Of a DNA stretch of 64,000 bases, positions 34,384 through 43,185 are shown one piece after another. The notes under the pieces are model-generated. The model was not told the origin of the DNA. It did not search any database and worked only from the letters and a program-made list of their open reading frames with translations. The stretch's first letter is position 1, and each line of letters opens with the position of its first letter. Position numbers and translations under genes: made by a program. Source of the DNA: an uncultured Lachnospiraceae bacterium (lineage in GTDB: Bacteria; Bacillota; Clostridia; Lachnospirales; Lachnospiraceae); NCBI GenBank assembly GCA_910586755.1, contig CAJUJM010000111.1, positions 1 through 64,000 of the forward strand, written 5' to 3'.

Positions 34384-35798
34384 AAAAACTGACAGACCAC
34401 GGGTTAAGGCAGCTTGAAGAATTAACGGAAAAAATCATGGAGGACTCCGAAGCAAGAGGGATTGCCATTGGTATTGTAAATGAAAAAGGGGAAATTCAGT
34501 ATGAGAAATATTTCGGGCGGCGGGACGCGGAAAAGAAACTGCCTGTTAACCGGGATACCATTTTTGGCATGGCTTCGGTAACCAAGTCCATTACCTCCCT
34601 GGCCATTATGCAGATGCAAATGGAAGGAATTCTGTCTGTGGAGGATCCGGTCAGGGACTATATTCCGGAGTTTTCCAACAAGGGCCAAAAAGATCTGGTG
34701 CGGATTTGGCATCTTCTATGCCACAGCGGAGGATTCTTCCCTCTCCCCCGTATTGTGGTAGATGAAACTGCCCGGGAGATGGGGATTGAGGACAGCCTGG
34801 ATGAGGAACTGATTTACCGGAAGGATTTTGCAGACGAAGGCATCCGCCGGGTGGCAGGCCGCCTGGATAACCAGACCAGGTTTACCGGAAGGCCGGGCCA
34901 GCGGTTAAGCTACTGTAACGACGGTTTTGGACTCCTGTCTGACATTGTGCGCCGTCATTCAGACTGTGACAGCTTTGGGGAGTATCTGGATAAACACATT
35001 TTAAAGCCTCTGGATATGACCCGCAGCAACATCAGCTTTATCCGGAATAGCCTGGATGAGAATGCCGCGGTTCTTTATACCAAAGAAAACGGCAGGTGGA
35101 GAGCCGATAAGGATTTCCAGAACAATGCCTTTGTTCTTCACGGCGGCGGCGGCCTGAAATCCACCCTGGGAGATATGATGAAATACGCGGCTATGTATTT
35201 AAATCAGGGCAGGGGACAAAATGGAAACAGGATTATAGACAAATACTCTATTGAGGAAATGTGCAAACCGCGCCAGGTTATGAAGCCCGGGTTATATTAT
35301 GGCTATGGGCTGGAATCCAGCCAGATGGGAGACATAACGGTTATAGAGCACGGAGGAAGCCTGCCGGGGGTTTCTTCCAACTTTTCCTTCTCTCCTCAGG
35401 CGGAGGCAGGGGTGGTAGTGCTGTGCAATACCATGGACGTACCGGTTTACGCCATCGGCGAAGCCGCCATGAGGCTGTGCTGCGGCTTTCCTTTTGACAG
35501 GGAGCGGCCAGTCCACCAGGAACGCCGCTGGACCGGAGAGGAAAAGAAACAGATAGCCGGAACCTATATTTCAGGCGAAGGCGACAGGTTTACCGTAAAG
35601 GAGGACAAGGATGGAGAATTGCTTCTTACCCTTAACGGAACAGAGGCAAAGCTTAAATCTGTTGCTCCCTGGCAGGGCTGTGTCTGTAAGAAATATGCAG
35701 ATGTCTATCTGACAGCATTCCGGGACGAAAACGACAAGGTCTTCTGCGCTCAGTATGGCAGTCGTGTTTTTCCAAAGACCATGTCTGAGGAAGAATGA
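34380..35798 (+). CDS. Serine hydrolase of the class-C beta-lactamase/D-peptidase family
   Basis: A 472-residue protein. The catalytic SxxK is S66-V-T-K69, the YxN motif is YCN near 178 and the third motif is probably HGGSLPG near 321. The C-terminal ~110 residues form a separate lipocalin-like or beta-rich extension. There is no signal peptide, so it acts in the cytoplasm, unlike true beta-lactamases. Relatives include D-aminopeptidases and esterases. Its start overlaps the epimerase stop (ATGA). I infer hydrolysis of imported D-amino-acid-containing peptides. Confidence 0.8.
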   Translation: MKKLTDHGLRQLEELTEKIMEDSEARGIAIGIVNEKGEIQYEKYFGRRDAEKKLPVNRDTIFGMASVTKSITSLAIMQMQMEGILSVEDPVRDYIPEFSNKGQKDLVRIWHLLCHSGGFFPLPRIVVDETAREMGIEDSLDEELIYRKDFADEGIRRVAGRLDNQTRFTGRPGQRLSYCNDGFGLLSDIVRRHSDCDSFGEYLDKHILKPLDMTRSNISFIRNSLDENAAVLYTKENGRWRADKDFQNNAFVLHGGGGLKSTLGDMMKYAAMYLNQGRGQNGNRIIDKYSIEEMCKPRQVMKPGLYYGYGLESSQMGDITVIEHGGSLPGVSSNFSFSPQAEAGVVVLCNTMDVPVYAIGEAAMRLCCGFPFDRERPVHQERRWTGEEKKQIAGTYISGEGDRFTVKEDKDGELLLTLNGTEAKLKSVAPWQGCVCKKYADVYLTAFRDENDKVFCAQYGSRVFPKTMSEEE

Positions 35799-35818
35799 AA
35801 ATAAAATGATCCATACAG

Positions 35819-35868
35819 GGGATGGGGCAAAATGAGAGAAAGCCAACGGCTTCCTTTTGTCCCATCCC
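35819..35868 (+). terminator. Hairpin ending the peptide-transport operon
   Basis: GGGATGGG-GCAAAA pairs with TTTTG-TCCCATCCC. The T-run is poor (CTTGTTGGCGTTT). Confidence 0.45.
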
Positions 35869-35901
35869 TTGTTGGCGTTTATCAAAGCTGTCCGCCGGTG
35901 C

Positions 35902-35930
35902 TTGCGGCTGCCCGCCATTTGTGGTATACT
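35902..35930 (+). promoter_or_regulatory. Promoter of the glycan cluster
   Basis: TTGCGG at 35902-35907, 17-bp spacer, TATACT at 35925-35930. A second -10-like TATAAT lies at 35936-35941. Confidence 0.55.
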
Positions 35931-36009
35931 GCCCATATAATGCGCTTAATATGCCGTGGCCCTGATTTACTCTGCCGCGGCAGGCAAAGAGGAATGTTAC
36001 GGAGGCGCC

Positions 36010-37377
36010 ATGTCAGAGTTAGAAAGTAAATTTGCCATAAAGGTTGAAAAAGTAACCAAGATATATAAACTATATGACAAGCCCATTGACCGGCTGAAGG
36101 AGTCCTTAAGCCCCGGAAAAAAGGAGTACCATAAGGACTTTTACGCCTTAAATGAGCTTTCTTTTCATGTAGAAAAGGGACAGACGGTGGGAATTATCGG
36201 AACCAATGGTTCCGGCAAATCCACTATTTTAAAAATCATTACCGGGGTTTTAACTCCCACCACCGGGCAGGTAGAGGTAAACGGTAAGATTTCCGCCCTG
36301 CTGGAGCTGGGGGCCGGATTTAACATGGATTATACGGGGATCGAAAATATTTACATGAACGGCACCATGATGGGCTATTCTAAAAAAGAGATGGATGAAA
36401 AGCTTCAGGATATTCTGGATTTTGCGGAGATAGGAGACTTTATCTACCAGCCGGTAAAGACTTATTCCAGCGGTATGTTTGTCCGCCTGGCCTTTGCTTT
36501 GGCCATTAATGTGGAGCCGGAGATCCTGATTGTGGACGAGGCCCTTTCCGTAGGCGACGTATTTTTCCAATCCAAATGCTATCGCCGTATGGAGGAGATC
36601 CGCCAAAGCGGCACTACGATTCTTATGGTTACCCACGATATGGGAAGTATTATCAAATATTGCGACAAGGTGGTGCTGCTGAATAAGGGAAACTTTATAG
36701 CAGAGGGAAGCGCCGGACACATGGTGGATTTATATAAGAAAATCCTGGCCGGTCAGATGGAAGCCCTGGATGCAGAGCTGGCGGCGGAAAAAGACGGATC
36801 TGCCGGGAAAGGCGGCCTTACCCAGCTGGAAATGACCGATTTTGCGGCTGGTATGACGGACAGCGGCGAAACGGGAGGAGGAGACAGCCGCCCTCTTATG
36901 AAAACCAAGATTACCATCAATGCCAACCGCACTGAGTACGGCGACGGCCGGGCGGAGATTTACGATTTGGGATTGTTTGATGAGAGGGGAAATTTAACCA
37001 ATCTGCTGATTAAGGGGGAGATGTTTACCATTCGGGAATGTATCCGCTTCCACGCAGACATTGAAACCCCGATTTTTACCTATACCATAAAAGATAAAAA
37101 AGGCACGGATTTAACCGGAACCAACACCATGTTTGAGGGGGCAGATATCCGCCCGGTAAAAAACGGCGATGAGTACCAGGTGGAGTTTACACAGAAAATG
37201 ACTCTCCAGGGAGGCGAGTATCTGCTGTCCATGAGCTGCACCGGATTTGAACACGGCGAGCACGTGGTTTACCACCGGCTTTATGATGTGGCCAATTTGA
37301 CGGTAATCTCAAACAAAAATACGGTAGGCGTCTATGATATGGAGTCTCAGGTAAAGGCAGTGAAAGTTTGGAAGTAA
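36010..37377 (+). CDS. Wzt-like polysaccharide ABC exporter ATPase with C-terminal glycan-binding domain
   Basis: A 455-residue protein. The ATPase domain (about 8-250) has Walker A GTNGSGKST at 64-72, LLELGAGF (typical of polysaccharide and teichoic-acid exporters), signature YSSGMFVR near 153 and Walker B ILIVDEALSVGD near 176. After a polar linker (about 255-300) comes a beta-rich domain (about 305-455) like the C-terminal domain of E. coli O9a Wzt, which recognises the capped end of the glycan. ATG 36010 follows GGAGG at 36001. No Wzm/TagG permease gene lies in the window, so the membrane partner must be elsewhere. A WbdD-like gene follows. Confidence 0.87.
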   Translation: MSELESKFAIKVEKVTKIYKLYDKPIDRLKESLSPGKKEYHKDFYALNELSFHVEKGQTVGIIGTNGSGKSTILKIITGVLTPTTGQVEVNGKISALLELGAGFNMDYTGIENIYMNGTMMGYSKKEMDEKLQDILDFAEIGDFIYQPVKTYSSGMFVRLAFALAINVEPEILIVDEALSVGDVFFQSKCYRRMEEIRQSGTTILMVTHDMGSIIKYCDKVVLLNKGNFIAEGSAGHMVDLYKKILAGQMEALDAELAAEKDGSAGKGGLTQLEMTDFAAGMTDSGETGGGDSRPLMKTKITINANRTEYGDGRAEIYDLGLFDERGNLTNLLIKGEMFTIRECIRFHADIETPIFTYTIKDKKGTDLTGTNTMFEGADIRPVKNGDEYQVEFTQKMTLQGGEYLLSMSCTGFEHGEHVVYHRLYDVANLTVISNKNTVGVYDMESQVKAVKVWK

Positions 37378-37386
37378 ACTTCCAAA
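37367..37386. repeat. Palindrome across the stop of the Wzt-like gene
   Basis: TTTGGAAGT at 37367-37375 and ACTTCCAAA at 37378-37386 with two bases between. It covers the TAA stop (37375-37377). Significance unknown. Confidence 0.45.
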
Positions 37387-37428
37387 TCTACCTGGATGGC
37401 GCAGTAAATGCGTCAGAAAGAGGAAACG

Positions 37429-40400
37429 ATGAAAGACATTAGCTATGATATTTTAGATATATTAGAAAAATACGGTTCTGATCCGGAAGGAATCCGAAAG
37501 GCTCTGGAGGAAGAAACAGACCCGGCGGTTCTTTATGCCCTGTCCCCTGTCCGGGAAAACCTTTTAGAGTGGTATGAGTGGAATCCTTCCGGCCGCCTGC
37601 TGCAGATAGGGGCCGATTATGGGGCCCTTACGGGGATGTTGTCGGAAAAGCTGAAAGAAGTGACGGTCTGGGATCTGCGGGACGAAGCTTTAGAGGTAGT
37701 ACGCCGCCGTTATCCGGAGGCAGAAAATATCCGGCTTATAAAGCGCTCTTTCCTGGAAGAACTGGAGGAAAGCTCTTTTGACTATATTTGGATTCCGGAA
37801 TTCCGCCGGGATTTGATGCCGGAAAGGGGCGAGCAGGGGATAAAGGCTCTGTTGACAGGATTGAAAAAATACTTAAAACCAGGGGGGAGTCTTCTGGCGG
37901 CAGGCTTTAATCGAATTGGCCTTCGCATCTTTGCAGGAGCGGAACCGGATCCAGAGACAGAACCTGTTACTTTAAGGCTTATCAGAGAAATTTCCCAAGA
38001 ATGTCTGGACGGAGCTTTTACCAAAATTTATTATCCAACTCCGGATCACCGGCTTCCCACCACGCTGTACTCTGATAAACGGCTGCCGGAAAAGGGAGAG
38101 CTGCCCAATCTTTCCATGGTCTATGACCAGCCCGGCTACCGGTACTTTAACGAAGAAGCAGGCTTTGACCAGCTTTTGCAGGAAGACCAGTTTCCACAAT
38201 TTGCAGATTCTTATCTGATGATTTGGCGTAACAGTTCAGATGGCAAAGAATTTGACAAAAATTTGGCGAATCAGATTTGTTTTGTAAAATACAACCGGAA
38301 CCGGAAGGAAGAGTTTCAGATCCGAACCAGCATAATCGAAGAAAACGGGGTCAGATGGGTGGAAAAGACGGCTCTTACAGACAGGGCGTCAGAACATATC
38401 CGGCTTTTAAAAGAGAAAAAGCAGCAGATAAAGGACTGCTATCAGAATATCCGGGCAGTAGAGGTGGAGCTGAGTCAGGACAAATCCACGGCCAGGTTCC
38501 CCTTTATAGAGGGAGAGACTCTTGGAGAAATTCTGGGGCGTCAGATTGAGAACGGACTTGTCCCTGCAGACGCCATCCTGGAAACCATGAGCCAGGTGTT
38601 TGCCGTGGGGGAGGAGAGGATGCAGGAATTTGTTTCCACTCCTGAGTTCCGACAGGTATTTGGAGAAGAGGGAGAGCTTTCCGATCAGTCCTGCCCTATA
38701 ACCAACCTGGACGGCCTGTTTGAGAATCTGATGGCAGACAAAGACGGAAAAATCTGGGCCATTGATTATGAGTGGGTCTTTGACTTTCCCATCCCGTTAG
38801 GATTTGTCCGCTACCGGAATCTGGCATACTTTTATTACCGGTACGAAAAGGTTATGAAGTACGGCAGTCTGGCCGGTTTTTTAGAAATCTTTGGGATTGA
38901 TGGGGACAAGGCGGCCTTTTACGGCCGTATGGAAGAAGCCTTTCAGTCCTACGTTCACGGGGACAGTACCGGAGGATATTTAAAGAATTACCAGCAGAGA
39001 ATTGTCACCGGGGAAGAATTAAAGCAAAGGGATGGGGACTTCCAGAGGGCCATGGAGCGCATCTTGGTTCTCCAGGAAGAAGAGGAAGAGTGTAATCTTA
39101 CCATCCGGAAGAATCAGGAGACCATGCGCCTGACCAATAATCATGTGGCCAATCTGGAGATTATCATCCGGGATCTGCGCCATGAGATCGATGAGATGAG
39201 CAAGGTCATTACCTATTTAAACAGCCATGAAGCCCTGATTTACAAAGCCTACCGCAAATTGTCGGGAGTGGCGCTCCGTTACTTTCCCAAAGGAACCCGC
39301 AGGCACAAGGTGTTAAAATATGCGGTGGGCACTGTCCGGCATCCCGGCTACTACGGCCGCCTGTATTTTACAAGGGAAGGCCGCAACCGGATAGAAGGGG
39401 ACTTTAAAATCGGCCAGGCCTACCGGGAGACAGGGCGTCTGGTATTCCCTGACACAGAGCAGCCGGAGGTTTCCATTATTATTCCGGTTTACAATCAAAT
39501 CCATTATACCTACGCCTGCTTAAAATCCATTTTGGAGCATACAAAAGGGCTAACCTACGAGATTATTATTGCCGACGACGTCTCCACAGATGCCACGGCG
39601 GAGCTTTCTAAATTTACAAAAAATCTGGTAATCAGCCGCAACCGGGAAAACCAGGGATTTCTTCGCAACTGCAACCAGGCGGCTGAAAAGGCCAGAGGAC
39701 GGTATCTGATGTTTTTAAACAACGATACCCAGGTTACCGACGGCTGGCTTACCTCTCTGGTAGAGCTGATACAATCGGATCCTGCCATCGGCATGGTAGG
39801 ATCAAAACTGGTTTATCCCGACGGACGGCTTCAGGAGGCAGGAGGAATTCTCTGGAGCGACGGCTCCGGCTGGAATTACGGAAGACTGGACGATCCGGAA
39901 AAGGCAGAATATAACTATGTAAAAGATGTGGATTATATTTCCGGCGCGGCTATTTTGCTGCCCAAAGAGCTTTGGGAGAAAATCGGCGGCTTTGATGAAC
40001 GGTTTGCCCCGGCCTATTGTGAGGATTCGGATTTAGCCTTTGAGGTGAGAAAGGCAGGCTACCGGGTGGTGTACCAGCCTCTTTCCCGGGTAATCCATTT
40101 TGAGGGTATTTCCAATGGAACGGATGTAAACGGCTCCGGGCTGAAGCGCTATCAGGTAGAAAACAGCCGGAAGTTAAAGGAAAAATGGGCGGATGAGTTT
40201 AAACGTCAGTCCGTCAATGACGGCAATCCCAATCCCTTTAAGGCCAGGGAAAGAAGCCAGAAAAAGCCGGTAATTCTGGTAGTGGATCACTATGTCCCCA
40301 CTTTTGACAAGGACGCCGGCTCAAAGACCACTTACCAGTATATAAAGATGTTTATCCAGAAAGGATTTTCCGTAAAATTTCTGGGAGATAATTTCCTCCA

Positions 40401-41373
40401 CGAAGAGCCGTATTCCACCACTCTTCAACAGATGGGAGTGGAGATCCTCTATGGGGCGGAGTATCAGACCGGAATCTGGGACTGGCTGGAGAAAAACGGC
40501 AAAGAGATCGATTTTGCCTATTTAAACCGTCCTCACATTGCCACTAAGTATGTGAACTTTATCAAAGAGCACACCGATATTAAGGTAATCTATTACGGCC
40601 ATGATCTCCACTTTCTGCGTCTGGGCCGGGAATATGAGCTGACCGGGGACATTAAGATTAAGAAGGAAGCGGACTACTGGCGTGCCATTGAGCTTTCTAT
40701 GATGGAGAAGGCGGCGGTGTCCTATTATCCTTCCTGTGTGGAGGAAAATGCGATTCACAAAATCAATCCGTCTATAAATGTAAAGGCCATTACTGCCTAT
40801 GTTTATGATAAATTCCTGGACAGTATTGAGAAGGATTTTGAAAAGAGGGAAGGCCTGGTATTTGTAGGAGGCTTTGCCCATCCCCCTAACGCAGACGCGG
40901 TTTTGTGGTTTGCGGAGGAGATCTTCCCGCTGATCCGAAAGGAGATTCCCCATATGCAGTTTTTCGTGGTGGGATCAAAAGTTACGGAAGAGATCAAAGC
41001 CCTGGAACAGCCCGGAAACGGGATTGTGATTAAGGGATTTGTAAGTGATGAGGAGCTGGAAGCAATTTATCAGCAGTGCAGGATTGTGGTAGTTCCTCTC
41101 CGCTATGGCGCAGGGGTCAAGGGCAAGGTAGTGGAGGCCATTTATAACGGTGCTCCCATTGTCACCACATCGGTAGGCGCAGAAGGAATCCCGGAGGTGG
41201 AAAAGACCCTGGAGATTGCCGACGGCGCAGAAGAATTTGCCCGAAAGACCGTGGAACTCTATCAGAATCCCAAGAGGTTAAAAGAATTGTCAGACAGCAC
41301 CCAGGAATACATCCGGGCCAATTTCAGCGTAGACGGGGCCTGGGATGTGGTGAAGGAGGATTTTACCAGATGA
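37429..41373 (+). CDS. WbdD-like methyltransferase-kinase fused to two glycosyltransferase domains
   Basis: A 1314-residue cytoplasmic protein with at least four domains. (a) Residues about 50-200, SAM methyltransferase-like: LLQIGADYG at 57-65. (b) About 280-520, kinase of the APH/protein-kinase fold: lysine K313 in VEKTAL, catalytic-loop D428 and N433 in NLDGLFENLM, and metal-binding D446 in AIDYEW. (c) About 535-600, coiled coil. (d) From 680, GT2 glycosyltransferase (VSIIIPVYNQ, DxD-type LNND near 762, ED near 870). (e) About 945-1314, GT4-like (PLRYGAGVKGKVVEA near 1225). Domains a-c follow the order of WbdD, which caps and measures O9a chains. ATG 37429 follows AGAGG; ATG 37408 does not. 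It is preceded by the Wzt-like gene and overlaps the M42 gene. Confidence 0.8.
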   Translation: MKDISYDILDILEKYGSDPEGIRKALEEETDPAVLYALSPVRENLLEWYEWNPSGRLLQIGADYGALTGMLSEKLKEVTVWDLRDEALEVVRRRYPEAENIRLIKRSFLEELEESSFDYIWIPEFRRDLMPERGEQGIKALLTGLKKYLKPGGSLLAAGFNRIGLRIFAGAEPDPETEPVTLRLIREISQECLDGAFTKIYYPTPDHRLPTTLYSDKRLPEKGELPNLSMVYDQPGYRYFNEEAGFDQLLQEDQFPQFADSYLMIWRNSSDGKEFDKNLANQICFVKYNRNRKEEFQIRTSIIEENGVRWVEKTALTDRASEHIRLLKEKKQQIKDCYQNIRAVEVELSQDKSTARFPFIEGETLGEILGRQIENGLVPADAILETMSQVFAVGEERMQEFVSTPEFRQVFGEEGELSDQSCPITNLDGLFENLMADKDGKIWAIDYEWVFDFPIPLGFVRYRNLAYFYYRYEKVMKYGSLAGFLEIFGIDGDKAAFYGRMEEAFQSYVHGDSTGGYLKNYQQRIVTGEELKQRDGDFQRAMERILVLQEEEEECNLTIRKNQETMRLTNNHVANLEIIIRDLRHEIDEMSKVITYLNSHEALIYKAYRKLSGVALRYFPKGTRRHKVLKYAVGTVRHPGYYGRLYFTREGRNRIEGDFKIGQAYRETGRLVFPDTEQPEVSIIIPVYNQIHYTYACLKSILEHTKGLTYEIIIADDVSTDATAELSKFTKNLVISRNRENQGFLRNCNQAAEKARGRYLMFLNNDTQVTDGWLTSLVELIQSDPAIGMVGSKLVYPDGRLQEAGGILWSDGSGWNYGRLDDPEKAEYNYVKDVDYISGAAILLPKELWEKIGGFDERFAPAYCEDSDLAFEVRKAGYRVVYQPLSRVIHFEGISNGTDVNGSGLKRYQVENSRKLKEKWADEFKRQSVNDGNPNPFKARERSQKKPVILVVDHYVPTFDKDAGSKTTYQYIKMFIQKGFSVKFLGDNFLHEEPYSTTLQQMGVEILYGAEYQTGIWDWLEKNGKEIDFAYLNRPHIATKYVNFIKEHTDIKVIYYGHDLHFLRLGREYELTGDIKIKKEADYWRAIELSMMEKAAVSYYPSCVEENAIHKINPSINVKAITAYVYDKFLDSIEKDFEKREGLVFVGGFAHPPNADAVLWFAEEIFPLIRKEIPHMQFFVVGSKVTEEIKALEQPGNGIVIKGFVSDEELEAIYQQCRIVVVPLRYGAGVKGKVVEAIYNGAPIVTTSVGAEGIPEVEKTLEIADGAEEFARKTVELYQNPKRLKELSDSTQEYIRANFSVDGAWDVVKEDFTR

Positions 41374-42437
41374 GCATACAGAACTTGACTCCTGAGATGG
41401 AATATATGATAAAAATCTTAGAAAAGCTTGTAAATATTCCCAGCCCCAGCGGCTATACAAAAGAGGTTATGGAAGCCATTAAAGAAGAGGCGGCAAGGTG
41501 GGGTTTTTCCTCTTCCTATACCCGCAAGGGAAGCCTTATTGTGGAAGTGCCGAAGGGGGAAGGACAAATACCAAAAGGGCAGGAACCAGGGACTCTGGGT
41601 CTGACTGCCCACGCAGACACTTTGGGAGCCATGGTCCGCTCCATAAGCTCTGATGGGATGATTAAGTTTGCCAGCGTAGGCGGATATATGATGGAATCCA
41701 TAGAAGGAACTTACTGCAAGATCCATACCCGCACCGGAAAGACCTATACGGGAACGATTTTGACCAAAGAGCCTTCGGTTCACACCTATGACGATGCCAG
41801 GACCCTGGAGCGCAAGGTGAAAAATATGGAGATCCGCCTGGACGAGCCGGTGAAAAATGCTGGAGATGTGGAGGACTTGGAGATCTGCCCCGGTGACTAT
41901 ATCAGTTTTGACGCCATGTTTCGATACACGGAAAGCGGATTTATTAATTCCCGCCATTTAGACGACAAGGCATCCATCGCAGTGCTTTTAACGGTTTTAA
42001 GATATCTGTCTGAGACAGGAAAAAGGCCCTGCCGCCCGGTGAAGATCTTGATCAGCAATTTTGAGGAGGTGGGCCATGGCGGCTCCTGGGTTCCTCAGGA
42101 TATAACGGAATTTTTAGCTGTGGATATGGGTGCTTTGGGGGACGACTTAACGGGGGACGAGTACAAGGTGTCTATCTGCGCCATGGATTCCTCCGGCCCG
42201 TATCACTATGATATGACCAACCGCCTCATTGAGATTGCAAAGGAAAAGAACCTGGACTATGCGGTGGATATTTTCCCCCACTACGCTTCTGATGTGTCGG
42301 CGGCTCTCAGGGGCGGCCACGATCTCTGCGGGGCTCTTATCGGCCAGGGGGTTCATGCTTCTCATGGTACGGAGCGGACCCATATCAGAGGGCTGATGCA
42401 GACTTGTGAGCTGATAAAAGGATATCTGGAAGTGTGA
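41370..42437 (+). CDS. M42-family metallo-aminopeptidase
   Basis: A 355-residue protein of the FrvX/tetrahedral aminopeptidase family. Metal and catalytic motifs are TAHADTLGAMV, SRHLDDKAS, NFEEVGHGGS, VDMGALGDD and a C-terminal HGTERTH. These are dodecameric cytoplasmic zinc or cobalt peptidases. Its ATG overlaps the end of the large fusion gene (ATGA), so it is translationally coupled to a glycan operon, an unusual place for a peptidase. It may act on an amino-acylated or peptide-modified intermediate, or simply be a passenger. Confidence 0.86.
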   Translation: MSIQNLTPEMEYMIKILEKLVNIPSPSGYTKEVMEAIKEEAARWGFSSSYTRKGSLIVEVPKGEGQIPKGQEPGTLGLTAHADTLGAMVRSISSDGMIKFASVGGYMMESIEGTYCKIHTRTGKTYTGTILTKEPSVHTYDDARTLERKVKNMEIRLDEPVKNAGDVEDLEICPGDYISFDAMFRYTESGFINSRHLDDKASIAVLLTVLRYLSETGKRPCRPVKILISNFEEVGHGGSWVPQDITEFLAVDMGALGDDLTGDEYKVSICAMDSSGPYHYDMTNRLIEIAKEKNLDYAVDIFPHYASDVSAALRGGHDLCGALIGQGVHASHGTERTHIRGLMQTCELIKGYLEV

Positions 42438-42477
42438 GGACCGGGGGTAGCCGGCAGACAGGCGCAGGAGGAAATAG

Positions 42478-43185
42478 ATGGAGGCAGTATTATTGGCAGG
42501 AGGGCTGGGAACCCGGCTTCGCAGCGTAGTAAGCGACCGGCCCAAGCCTATGGCCCTCATTGAAGGGCGGCCTTTTATGGAATATGTAGTCCATGAATTA
42601 TCCCGCCACGGGGTGGATCACATTATTTTTGCCCTGGGCTATAAGGGCTCTATGGTGGAAGAATATTTTAGAGACGGAAGAGACTTTCAGGTTCAGGTTT
42701 CCTATGCCTACGAAGAGACCCTTCTGGGGACAGCAGGAGCCATTAAAAATGCAGGGGAGTTTGTGAGGGACGAATATTTCTATGCTCTTAATGCAGACAC
42801 CTTTTACCAGATTGATTACAGCCGTTTAACCAGGATCAGGGAGGAAAAGGCTTTGGAGATGGCCCTGGTTCTGCGGGAGGTTCCCGATGTCTCCCGCTAC
42901 GGGGAAGCTTCCCTTACGGACGGGCTTCTTACGGGGTTTAATGAGAAATCTCTTAAGCCCCGCCCCGGAACCATCAACGGCGGCGTATATCTGATGAAAA
43001 AAGATCTTCTGGAGACAATTCCGGAGGGGAAGGTTTCTTTAGAAAATGAGATGATTCCTAAATGGATGGAAGAAGGACGGCGTCTGGGCGGTCTGGTCAA
43101 TGACGGGTATTTTATTGACATCGGAATCCCGGAGGCCTATTTCCGGTTTCAGGAAGACGTAAGAAAAGGAGTGGTAGTATGGTAA
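42478..43185 (+). CDS. hddC: D-glycero-alpha-D-manno-heptose 1-phosphate guanylyltransferase
   Basis: A 235-residue nucleotidyltransferase. It has the N-terminal LAGGLGTRLRSVVSDRPKPM signature, the metal aspartate in ALNADTFY and the closing INGGVYLMKKD. The identification as HddC rests on the next three genes, which supply the rest of the GDP-heptose pathway. AGGAGG precedes ATG 42478; the end overlaps the start of hddA by 7 bp. Confidence 0.85.
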   Translation: MEAVLLAGGLGTRLRSVVSDRPKPMALIEGRPFMEYVVHELSRHGVDHIIFALGYKGSMVEEYFRDGRDFQVQVSYAYEETLLGTAGAIKNAGEFVRDEYFYALNADTFYQIDYSRLTRIREEKALEMALVLREVPDVSRYGEASLTDGLLTGFNEKSLKPRPGTINGGVYLMKKDLLETIPEGKVSLENEMIPKWMEEGRRLGGLVNDGYFIDIGIPEAYFRFQEDVRKGVVVW

